DNA from: Colletotrichum lupini
Taxonomy: Eukaryota > Ascomycota > Sordariomycetes > Glomerellales > Glomerellaceae
Direction of reading: 5' to 3'
Length of the DNA: 64,000 nucleotides
Assembly: GCF_023278565.1 (NCBI RefSeq)
Contig: NC_064679.1
Location: 3,038,001-3,102,000 of the forward strand
Position numbers and translations under genes: made by a program. The notes beneath the pieces are model-generated. The model was given only the letters and a program-made list of their open reading frames with translations, did not search any database and had not been told where the DNA came from. Below are positions 51,120 through 60,806 of the stretch, piece by piece (within the stretch, counting starts at the first letter, position 1; every line of letters begins with the position of its first letter).

Positions 51120-52990
51120 ATTACTAAGATCTAGTTACGTAGGGGGAATAACTTATATAATACTAGTAGTAGTAATAGCGGCTTTAGTATATACTTCTAA
51201 AGCTTAATAGTTAGTAATAATAGTCCGCTTAGTAAGCGAGAAGCGGGGAGGCTTCGTATGCGTACTTAGCTAACTATTTAGAGTAAGGCCGTTAACTTTA
51301 TTAATATTATAATAAGTAAGAGGGAGGCGGTCGAAGTCGTATAGAGTATTATATATATTAATAATAGCGGTTCGTAGAGCGTTCGCTACTTAGTTACTAT
51401 TAAAGGCTATAATAAGAAGCATAACGGGAGCTATAATAAGAAGTATAACGGGAGCTATAATAAGAGGTATAACGGGAGCTATAATAAGAGGTATAACGGG
51501 AGCTATAATAAGAAGCGGAGTAAGAGGCAAAGTAGGGGCCGTAATACTATTATTATTAGCAACGGGTCGGGGACGGGGGACGTTATCTAAAGCGACGCTC
51601 TCGTAATCCTAGTTAAGCTAAGGGACCTTAGTAATATTAATATTCGTAAAGAACTTAGTAACGTCGAACTACTTATTATAACCTACGGCTTTAACCTTAA
51701 TATAAGTAATAGCCTCGTTAAGCCGTCGTAAAGCTTTTACTTAGAGTAAGAGGAGCGTAATACTAGCTTTATTAAGATTTAAAATAATATAACTAAGGGC
51801 TAGGGTACCCTCGTTTATACTAAAGAGAGCGTTATAAGTAGGGGTCGGTAAGTTATTAACGTTAAAGCGGCGGCGCTTATTATAATACTAAAAAAGAGAA
51901 TTTTCTAAGTTACTACCGAGCTCTTTATATTTAGTATCCTCGCGCTAGGACTTATTAAACTTAAACCTAAAGTCGTCCCGCTCGTCGTTATTATTAAGAA
52001 TATAGTTAATAATAAGAATACGCTTTTTAGTAGGAGTCCGAGTCTCGGGACCGCGGGAAATAGGGGTAGTATTATATATAGTAATAGTATAAGTAGGTAC
52101 TTTATTTATTAAGAACTTAGTAACGCGTTTACGAAAAATAAAGAAAGTAAGAAACTCCTAGATATGCATAATAGTAACGCCCTTAGGAGTCTTTTTATAA
52201 TACTAAGCTAGAGCGTCGAGGTTATTTTATAGAGTAGTTATACGGCTATTATTATAAAAATAAGCTAGTTAGAAGTAATTAAAGTAGGAGATAATCTTAG
52301 TCTTATTATTAGTATTAAGGATATTAGCCTAAGAAGAGAAATCTAAGTTAGTAAAAAGAAAATTTACTAAACGATTACCGACGATTTACTATAATTAAGA
52401 TTAATAAGTTTAAATACTCGTAGTTAGTAGCGAGCTCTTAGAGAGTAGCTTATTTAAAGTAGACCTTTTTTATTTTATTATTTATTAATGGGTTAGTAAT
52501 ATAAGTAGCTACTTTTTTTTACGCGCTAGTAATATAGCTAAAGGTATAGAGAACGCGGCCGCGCTTATAGGAGTTAAGGCTACCCTGCTCCTTAGTATTA
52601 TAAAACTCTATAAGGGTATTTTAAATAAATTAGGCGGCGCTATATAGCTCCTTAGGAACCTAAGAGATATCGTTAGCTAATGTTTTAGTAACGGATTAGT
52701 AAGGACTCGACGACTTATAGTAAAATACTTCTTTTTATTAATTTAATAAATAATATACTTAGTAACGTAAGCGCCGGTAATATAAATAAGCTCGTCGATA
52801 TTGCGATATAGACTAGCTAAGTAGCGTATATAAGGAGTACTACTACGGAGACTGCGGAAGCCCTTTTTAAGATTATACTCTATATTAAGTATATCTTAAA
52901 TATACGAAATAATAAATATTTTGGCAGATGCTTAGCGATAGTATAGTAAGAGAGTTGTAATTAAGAAACGATACGGAATTAGAATATCGT
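51120..52990 (-). pseudogene. Long antisense coding-like frame inside the inner element, unknown family
   Basis: One minus-strand frame can be followed for about 600 codons between the chromodomain and the 3' LTR. It is interrupted about 30 times, in the parts I read only by TAA/TAG, as expected from RIP of Gln/Trp codons. Third positions are strongly pyrimidine on this strand, in contrast to the complementary frame, which supports the strand call. Readable pieces include LKKGFRSLRSSTPYIRYL (about 52,830), TPKGVTIMHI and RKRVTKFLINKVPT (about 52,100-52,180), and an eight-residue repeat (PLIIAPVI type) at 51,406-51,514. No known domain was recognised. It could be an extra retroelement gene, a captured host gene or a further insertion. 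Confidence 0.45.
51406..51514. repeat. 24-bp tandem repeat, about 4.5 copies
   Basis: The unit GCTATAATAAGAAGCATAAC plus GGGA is repeated with C/T and G/A differences. On the minus strand it encodes an eight-residue repeat in frame with the surrounding long antisense frame. Confidence 0.85.
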
Positions 52991-53400
52991 AAAAAAAAAA
53001 GTATAGTTATATAAGAAAGAATTCGCAGAACGGTTACTAAATAAAAAGAGGGAAGAAAAAGTAAATATGCGACTAGTAATAGATAAAAAATCTTTTATTA
53101 TAATTAATAGCTTAGTAATAATAATAACTACGAGGTTAGGCAGGCTCTTATATATTACGACGGTCGGAATACTTTACTACGAATATATATTATTAACCTA
53201 GTAACTAGTCGGCGCGCTATTACTAAATAATAATAATAAAGTATCCGTTAAATAAGGAAATAGGAGTAATGCCTTATTCCTAGGTAAGAAAGGATATTAT
53301 TAACGCCTTATAGAATCTATTACGAATAACGACGTTAATAGCTTTATTATTAGCGTTAAAAGAAGATATTACGTAATAACTTTAGGAACTAAAGTTATAT

Positions 53401-53410
53401 AAGGGGGGAG
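53401..53410 (+). other. Polypurine tract of the inner element
   Basis: AAGGGGGGAG lies four bases before the right LTR, the expected plus-strand priming site. Confidence 0.7.
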
Positions 53411-53414
53411 TAAT

Positions 53415-53610
53415 TATAATAGATTTAGGATGCGGCTAGTAATAAAATACTAATAACTTAGCGACTAGTATACGGATCTTATTATAAAAGAACTTTTTAA
53501 GAAGCAGAGCCTTTATAAAGGACTTTATAAGCTTTAGTCTTATAATATACCTATACTTATATTATAGCCTCGCTAGTTAAGTACTTATAGCCTAATCTCT
53601 TATAGTTTTA
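53415..53610 (+). repeat. Inner element 3' LTR
   Basis: 196 bp aligned gap-free to the 5' LTR; transitions only by eye. Confidence 0.82.
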
Positions 53611-53949
53611 TAATCTATATACCCCCCTATTTAGTACTAATAATAGTTTATAGCCCGGCCTACGGTTACTATAGTTTATTTATATTAGCAGACTTTTAAT
53701 ACGAGGTATTAATAAAGACCCGGTTTCTTAGCTTTAGGTCGTCCGGGCGCCGGCGGCAGTTAGTATACCTCTTATATCGTACCTAAGCGACTTTTATATT
53801 ACCCCTAGCGGTCTCCTAGGCCTCGTATATCCCCTAGGCTATATACTATATATCGGTACGGTTTAGTTTTTTTTTTATAGAGCCGAATTAGCGGGTTTAT
53901 TTAGATTAGTTAAAAAAAAGCCGTAGCTAACGACCGAATTTTATTTTAT

Positions 53950-54650
53950 ATAATAATAGCCCTATAGTCTTATTAAGCTAGGCGGTATAAGTAAAGTCGA
54001 CTATGGGTAGTATATCGCTCTAGTTATTTTAGTATTAGTTAACTAGTAGTCTTAATTACTATAGGATATATTAGTTTAGTACCTCTATCTAGCCGTCTAT
54101 TTAAGGGTAGTTAGCCGTTAATAGCTATAGCTTAACCCCGTAGATCTTATAGAGTTCCCCCTAGAAGTTAAAAATAAATTAGGGGCCTCGGTTTAATATA
54201 ATAGTCTTTAGTAGGCCGAAGATAGGTAGTACCCGTTCGTAGAATATTCGGCTTATATCTTTTATTATAATAGTTTTATAATAAGGAACGGATATTACCC
54301 TCTTGTTTAGGCAGTCTATTATTACCTAAATATTATCGAATCCTTTTTAATTAGTAAGGATAGTTATAAAGTTAGTAGAAATGTGCTACTATGGGTAGTT
54401 AGGTATTAAAAGTAGCCTTAGCTCCCCCGGGGGCTTATTGCGCAGCTTTTATAATCGGTAATAAGTATAGTAGTTCTATACGTATTAATAAGTATCTACC
54501 GTTAGGCTTAGTTAGTAATATTACTACTTAATTATTTTTATAACCTTATTACGCCTTAGGTAGGCGAGGAGCTTTTGTTTATAGACCTTGTAAATAACTA
54601 TAGTACGAAGGTTCTCTTCTTTAGGCACTACGAGCTTCCCGTTTATTATT
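53950..54650 (-). pseudogene. Integrase remnant of the outer element
   Basis: The minus strand carries a zinc-binding remnant (about 54,440-54,600) and a core with NRGP.FIFNF and GELYKIYGVKL (about 54,130-54,195), then IDG.IEVLN and VDFTYTA (about 53,985). This is the second half of a gypsy integrase. The frame reaches the inner element boundary at 53,611. Confidence 0.8.
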
Positions 54651-55129
54651 AGTAATTTATTATTTTAAATAGACTAGCGCTCGCGCCCTTTGGCCGCTAG
54701 CGCTTATATTAGTACGAGGGACGCTATAGTAAGGTCTCTATTAAGCTTTAGAATCTTTTTTATTAATAAATACCCCTAGAGCTCGTCTTTTAGTAAGAGC
54801 GAGCTAACTATAAACTATAGTTAACTAACTACGGCGCTTAATAGCGTCCGTAGCTCTGCTATAATATTAGGGGATAGTAGTCCTAGTAATAAGAGGACTT
54901 AGGTCCTATTAGCCTCTTTTAGTACTTACTAAGTACGGATATCCTCTATTTTTTATAATAGGGCGTTAGTTAGTACGTTCTCCTTCCCTAAGTAGTAATA
55001 GATCTAAAAGTTAAAATCTATTAGTATACCGGCTTAGCGGGCTTATTATAAGTTAAGTAGGCGCTTAGTTATAAAGAATAGTAGTAACTAATAGTCTATA
55101 ATAACGTCGAACTTATATTCGTAATTTAT

Positions 55130-55340
55130 AAGCTCCGCGCGCTATTCCTCTAAGTATAGCACTATTATTAGTATTTCTTTATTATAAATAGCGTAGTTAA
55201 GCTCTGCGCTACTTATTATTTTTAAATAAAAGGCTACTAAGTATTATAACCCGTTATCCTCTTATTACTATAATAGCGCTCTAGTATATACTAAGTTAGA
55301 AGCGTCGGTTTCTAACCGCGTTAGTAGCTCTAGCTTAAAA
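55130..55340 (-). pseudogene. RNase H remnant of the outer element
   Basis: The minus strand reads RLETDASNLVYTRALL, VAFYLKI and AELNYAIYNKE, a clear Ty3/gypsy RNase H signature. Confidence 0.82.
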
Positions 55341-55719
55341 TAATAAAGGATTAGTACTAACGTTAGCACTAGCTTTATAGCCTTAAAGGCCGTCTTATAA
55401 TTAGCGCTAAAGTTAAAAAGAACTCCCTTACCCGTTAGTCTCGTAAGGGGCCTAGCTAAGTAGCCGTAATCCCTTATAAATCTCCTATAAAAGTTATAGA
55501 ACCTAAAAAAAGACTAGATACCCTTAAGTAATATAAGTAGCTTCTAGTCTCTAACTATAGAGACTTTCTCTTTATTAAGCTATATACTTTTTATAAAAAC
55601 TACGAAGCCTAGGTACTTTATAAAAGTAATACTAAATTTATACTTCTTAATATCTACCTATAAGCCTACTTTTTATAAGCGGTTTAGTATTTTAGTAACG
55701 TGCTCCTAATACTAAAGGG

Positions 55720-56200
55720 GGTCGTTTAAAAAGATTAGGATATTATCTATATACGCTATATAAAAGTTATCTAAGTACTTTATTAATATCTCGTTTATAT
55801 ATCGTTAGTACGTAATAAGCCCGTTATAGAGCCTAAAGGGTATTACTTTATATTTATATACCCCGTAGCGGGTTCTAAACGTTGTTAAGTCCTTAGAGGC
55901 TAGGTCGAGGCGAATACAGTAGAAGGCCTATTTAATATCTAGTTTAGTAAATACCTTCGCCCTACCTAGCCGCGCGAGGGTCTTATTAATAAATAATAGT
56001 AAATAGTAGTCTTTTTTTATAACCTTATTTAGCTTATAGAAGTTAATATAAAAGCGCAGACTACTATTATGCTTTTTTATAAATAGCGTTAGTAACGTAA
56101 AAGGAGTATTACTTAGCTTGATAAATCCCTTCTATAAGTACTTTAGTAAATAGGCTCTTATAGCCTCTAGCTTTAGTACCGACTACTTATATAGAGAGTA
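55720..56200 (-). pseudogene. Reverse transcriptase remnant of the outer element
   Basis: The minus strand reads DLASKDLTTFRTRYGVYKYK, VIPFRLYNG, then YIAYIDNILIF at about 55,745-55,780 (YIDD box with the second Asp changed to Asn, a G-to-A change as expected from RIP). Confidence 0.88.
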
Positions 56201-56999
56201 GTAAGTTAGCTTTTCTTTACTACTATCTAGGAGCTCGATTTTATAATTATACGGCTTATAAAGTATAAATATATTACTAACCGCTTTATTAAAGACGTCG
56301 GTCTAGGGCCGTAAGTATTTTAATAAGTTAGTTGCTATAAGGTTATAAGTAACTTAGTCGTCGTTATATAAGGGGTCCGCCTCCTCCTTCTTATCCTCTA
56401 TAATACGGTCTAGCTTATAAAGTAATATAGAGCCTATTTTAACGTCGTTCTACTTTAGGTTCTTTTTAAATATAGGAGCACTAATAAAAGTAATATCTAT
56501 TTATAACGCTACTAAGTATAGTTTTTACTATCTAACCCTTTTTATAGGGGCGATAGTAGTATTATTAAGGGCGTGTTCTATTTTCTTTATATCCTTAGCC
56601 TTATTTAACTACTATATTTAATAGGCTATCGTTTTCGGCGGGCGTAGTAATATCCTAATTAGCGTGCCCTTCGCCCGCTACTACTAGAGCTTTTAGTTAT
56701 AGCGGGTTATATCTATCTCAAATAAGTCCTACTAATAGTCGGCGTCGATTTAGTATTATATATTAATAACTTCTAGGGCACATAGGTCCTCGATATCCCT
56801 AATAATAGTAAAGGGCGTCTTTTATAATAATAGGTCCTTAGGCTATATTAGCTATTAGTAGCGAATATTAGGGTTTACTTCGTAGTATTCGAACTACTTC
56901 CGCTCTAGGATTAGGTCGTAGCGGCCCGTATTAAGCTAAAAGAGGGGTGCTTTTAAAAGGACCCGTTAATTAATATATAAGTTAGCGGTTTATACTATG

Positions 57000-57190
57000 C
57001 TAATATTGTCTAATCGCTCTTTATTAAACCCGGTAGTAGGGATTAAGTATAGTAATTTATAAAATAGGGCCGCGCAGAACTATTATAATAAAAGGGTTAC
57101 GCGGTTATTTATAAATCCGTACTTATTAGCTCTTATATTAAGTAAGGCTCTTAGGCGAATTTTATATTTATTAAATATTAATATAAGCTT
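57000..57190 (-). pseudogene. Aspartic protease remnant of the outer element
   Basis: The minus strand has IRANKYGFINNRV, the degraded SGAxGxFI region of a gypsy protease, in the expected place upstream of RT. Confidence 0.55.
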
Positions 57191-57449
57191 TATCTTAAGG
57201 GGCTAACCCCCTACGAGATCTTATAAGTTTATTAAATTAATTACTAATTTTCTATCCTTTTTATATATATTCCCTAGCTAGGAGTTTATTTTTACTAGGG
57301 GGTTTAGTTTTTTAAACTTAACTCTATCTTAGTAGGGCCCGCGGTAGTATTAATAGCGGCTATAGTAGTCTTCGGCTTTTTAGGGTAGTCCTTAGAAATA
57401 TATTTAGTATTATTATAAACGAAGTAAGCGCTACTATTTTTAAGCTTTT

Positions 57450-58950
57450 AATATAGGGCTTTAAGGATCGTCTCGTAAGTAGAGGTGCGACCTCGGTCCT
57501 ATTTAGTACTTCTAGTACTTCTATTATTTCCGCTACTTTTATTATTTTTATTATTTTTACTTAAGGTCTAGCGAGTTTAGTTAGAAACCTTAACCGCGCG
57601 GTCCTTTATAAAAAGGGGCTATATTACGTTAGCTAGCTAAGTAACGTACTTAGTATATTTCTAAAAAATAGCCGTATTATCTAAGTACTTCGATATAGCT
57701 TAGTTACGAAGATATATAAGTAGCTTATTATAAAAACGGCGCTTTTATTAAGACTTTAAAAGCTTATTAATACGCGCGAGCTTAGCGAATATAGAGCACT
57801 TTTAGTAGACCTTTTTAAGCGTAATCGTAAGTATGTCTAGCTTACGGCTAGCGTCGTTTATAATAATTAGGTTAATATAAGCCGACTTAAGCTCGTAGAG
57901 TAGCTACTCGGCTATAGTAATCTTATTAAAGGTTAGTAATAGGTATATAAACTCCGCAGCGCTACTTCTAATTTTATTAATAATATACTCTAAGCGGTAC
58001 CTATTCGTACTATAGTTAGCGTTCTCTAAGCGCTTCGTAATGTATTAAAGCTAGTAATTAAACTTAAAGCTAGTATTATTACTTATAAAAATAGGTACGT
58101 TAGGTATTTTTTAAGAGCCGTAAGTAATAAAATAGGACGAGGCTAGAGTAGTCTTGCGGCTACTCTACGTTTTTAAATATACTAGCCGCTATTTTAGCGC
58201 ACTAAGGGTAGCGGTATTTTAAATAGAGCTAGCCTAAGAGCCGTTCTTTAATTACTCTAGCCTTTTAGCTATAGCCGTATTATTAATATAGGCTCGGGTA
58301 AGGGCTTCTTTTATAATATAGAGCTTTATAATAATAGTACGCATAAGGTCGAGGTTTTTATAGGTTATTACGTATAGGCGCTTAGTACTATTACTTAGCT
58401 AGCCGATAGCGGACGCTAGGACCTACTCTAATTAGTATTAAGCAATGCGCATTTTTAGCTACTATTCGATCTACTTAAGCAGGGTCTTTCCGTCGTTTTT
58501 AAAGTATAGCTCTTAAATAAGGTCGAGGTCGATATACTACTTAGTATTCTTTTTAAAAAGAATATCGTCGCGGATATAAATAGGTAAGGTAAGCTAGTTA
58601 GCTACGTCGCTAAGGTACGCTAAGTAATCGGCCTAGGTAGTAAAAAGTAAGAAGCGCTCTACTAGCTAGTTAAATAGCGCGACCTCTAGGTCGATAACTA
58701 AGAGCTTAGCGCCTTTATTAGGGCCTACGACGCTCTATTAGGACTCGTAAAAGTAGTAGCTCTATTAAAAGCCGTTAGTACGAAGAGAGACCTAGCCTCC
58801 CTAGCTATATTTTTTAACTATTACGTTTAGTAAAGGGGGTATATATTTAGGGGGTATCGATTATGCTACTTACGTACGATTAATTTAACTAGCTATTACT
58901 TAGCTCTCTTATACGCTTTTTTAGTAAAGGTAGCTAGTAGTTAATTAATT
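57450..58950 (-). pseudogene. Probable gag region of the outer element
   Basis: The region between protease and the 5' LTR on the minus strand. Coding-like but with no motif I can name; assigned by position. Confidence 0.4.
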
Positions 58951-59003
58951 AAAATATTATCGTTCCGTTTTTAGAGAATAGTTAATTAAGTAACGTTAAA
59001 TAG

Positions 59004-59226
59004 TATTACGAAAGGGAACTCGAGGTAGGTCGGAACGCTACTATATTAACTTAATTAACTAAAGACTTAACGTAAAGAGAGAAAAAACAGAATAGTAAGT
59101 AGAAGCTAGTAGGCTAGCCCTTTGGGCCTAGCGGTCTAGCTCGTTACGTAACTACTAGGAGCTTAGCCTCGCAGCCTAAGGCTAAGCCATAGGGCCCACA
59201 GGGCCCTAGTGCCCACTGCCGTGACA
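59004..59226 (-). repeat. Outer element LTR, right copy (5' LTR)
   Basis: 223 bp ending GTGCCCACTGCCGTGACA, followed by the CTAAG duplication. Retains more unmutated bases at its 3' edge than the left copy. Confidence 0.88.
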
Positions 59227-59231
59227 CTAAG
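59227..59231. repeat. Target site duplication CTAAG, right copy
   Basis: Identical to 44,805-44,809 across the outer element. Confidence 0.8.
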
Positions 59232-60650
59232 AAACTACTTATAATAAGTATTTTTTAAAAGGACGAAAGTATAAACTACTAAACTAATTCCGAACTATTC
59301 CCAAAACGATACCGAACCGGTTCTAAATTACTTATTATTATCTTTATCCTTAGCCTTAGTATTACCCTTAACCTTAATATTTTCCGTATTATTATCCTTA
59401 TTTTTATTTATAGTATTATTAAAATCGATTATAATAGGATTCTCCTAAGTAGAAATATCCTTAAAAAAAGAGGTAATAACCTCCTCTTCTTCTACCTCCT
59501 CCTTAACCTAGGAGAACTTCTATTAAAGCTAATAAAAACTATTAAGCTAAGAGGGGGGGTAGGCTAGATAGTTTAGAATTAGTTTATAATTAGTTCTAAA
59601 CTAGTTCCGAAGTAACTTATACTTCTTTTAGGAACTATAAAAAGTATATTTAAATTTAGTATTTATACTAATAGTACGACGTATAGTAGCTATATTAAGC
59701 TAAGTAAAAAATAAGAATTAGTTTAGAACAGGCTAAGAATTACTTTAAAATTACTTATAACTTCTTTACTTCCCTTATTATATATAGGGACCTCTAAAAA
59801 GGGAGTAAGAGATCTAGCCTTTTTTTTTTTTAAAAAGAGTAGAGAGGGGGCTGCGGACTTTATAGTTCTTACGGACCTTCTTTAACTTATTATAAAAAGC
59901 TAAATAGATAATTAATTAACTAATTCTAAACTAGTTCTTAACTAGTTCTGAGATAGTTCTAAACTACTTACTTAAGGCCTTATTATTTATATTAATAGAG
60001 TTAGTACCTATCTTACGGCTCTTAATACGTATTAAGATACTATTAACCTTATACTTATAAATATAAGCATAAAGATTACCCTTAGAGGTAAATTAAGTTT
60101 CCTAGGAGTTCAGAATTAGTTTAGGATTAGTTCCGAATTATTTAGGAATTACTTATAGTTATATAAGTAACCTTTTTATTATTAACTAAGAATCTATAAT
60201 ATACCTTATTAGGTATAAGCTTAATCTTATTATCCTAAATAATTCTAAATTAATTATAAACTAGTCCTAAACCAGTTCTTAATTATATACTTTATTATAC
60301 TTAAAAGGGGGCAGGTTCTTATAGCGGATAAGATTACCCTTAGGGCTAGGAATGCCCTAATAGTAGTCCTAATACGCTTCTTATCTAGAATTAGTTCCGA
60401 ACTAGTTTAGAAATAATTACGAAATACTTCTAAAAAATATAACTTACTAAATACTTATAAGAGACTATGATAGGTAGAATTAATTCGGAACTAGTTATAA
60501 ATTAATTAGGGAGCGAAAAGGTAGATTAATAACCCTTTTTATAGAGGGCTTAATATAAATAGGTAATAAATAGGATACGAAGCTAATAGGGGTATAATAG
60601 GGGCTACTTATATAGTAAGGTAAGAGGCGTATAATTAATAATATAGGTTA
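59232..60650. repeat. Right flank with degenerate TTAGTTCCGAACTAGTT motifs
   Basis: Variants of an AGAATTAGTTTAGAACTAGTTCCGAAC motif recur about every 90-200 bp (about 59,285, 59,575, 59,717, 59,920, 60,110, 60,245, 60,390 and 60,480). Same family as the left flank. Confidence 0.55.
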
Positions 60651-60684
60651 TAATTAGTAAAAGTGGTCTGTACTTAGCTAAGGA

Positions 60685-60806
60685 TTTTCTAGCTAATTAA
60701 AAATCCGCTTAGCTAGTCCTACGGTAATTAAACTAGCTAATTAGAAAATTGGTCAGGTCACGTCCTTTTTCCTATGGTCAGGTCAGGTAACCGGGGGGGC
60801 CATAGG
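60685..60806. repeat. Short inverted repeats at the right edge of the RIP block
   Basis: ATTTTCTAGCTAATTA and an inverted near-copy (about 60,737-60,757) are followed by repeated GGTCAGGTCA and a CCTATGG...CCATAGG inverted pair around a G7 run (60,771-60,806). It resembles the end of a pogo/Fot-like DNA transposon, but no transposase was found. Confidence 0.3.

Larger units (their letters stand above)
45515..53610 (+). mobile_element. Inner Ty3/gypsy chromovirus nested in the outer element
   Basis: Direct LTRs of 196 bp (45,515-45,710 and 53,415-53,610) bound about 8.1 kb. A purine tract AAGGGGGGAG (53,401-53,410) directly precedes the right LTR, giving plus orientation. Plus-strand remnants in order are gag with a decayed zinc knuckle, protease, RT, RNase H, integrase and chromodomain, ending near 50.94 kb. 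A further 2.4 kb before the 3' LTR holds a long antisense frame and a 24-bp tandem repeat. No matching 5-bp target duplication was found. All frames are broken by TAA/TAG. Confidence 0.88.
44810..59226 (-). mobile_element. Outer Ty3/gypsy chromovirus, RIP-degraded, interrupted by an inner element
   Basis: Direct LTRs at both ends (223 bp each) are flanked by a 5-bp target duplication CTAAG (44,805-44,809 and 59,227-59,231). A pyrimidine run at 45,035-45,046, a polypurine tract on the minus strand, lies just inside the left LTR, giving minus orientation. Protein remnants in order on the minus strand are gag-like, protease (~57.1 kb), RT (~55.9 kb), RNase H (~55.2 kb), integrase (~54.2 kb) and chromodomain (~45.25 kb). 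The inner element sits between integrase and chromodomain. Without it the element is about 6.3 kb. All frames are broken by many TAA/TAG codons; inactive. Confidence 0.88.
37261..60790. other. AT-rich RIP-degraded repeat block
   Basis: About 23.5 kb in which TA dominates and CA/TG dinucleotides are almost absent, while CG and CC survive. This is the signature of repeat-induced point mutation (CpA to TpA on both strands), which acts on duplicated DNA in the sexual cycle of many Pezizomycotina. Reading frames of retrotransposon proteins remain visible but are full of TAA/TAG where Gln or Trp codons are expected. Short islands that keep CA and TG (about 38,480-38,707; 41,808-42,320; the LTR segments) are exceptions. 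No host gene was found inside. Confidence 0.93.

Noticed and set aside
51406..51514. CRISPR-like array
   Set aside because: Units are directly adjacent 24-bp tandem copies without spacers, in a fungal retrotransposon.
51120..52100. Plus-strand reading of the same segment as the long antisense frame
   Set aside because: The in-register complementary frame is also moderately open, but its third positions lack the pyrimidine bias, so the minus strand was preferred. This remains a judgement by eye.
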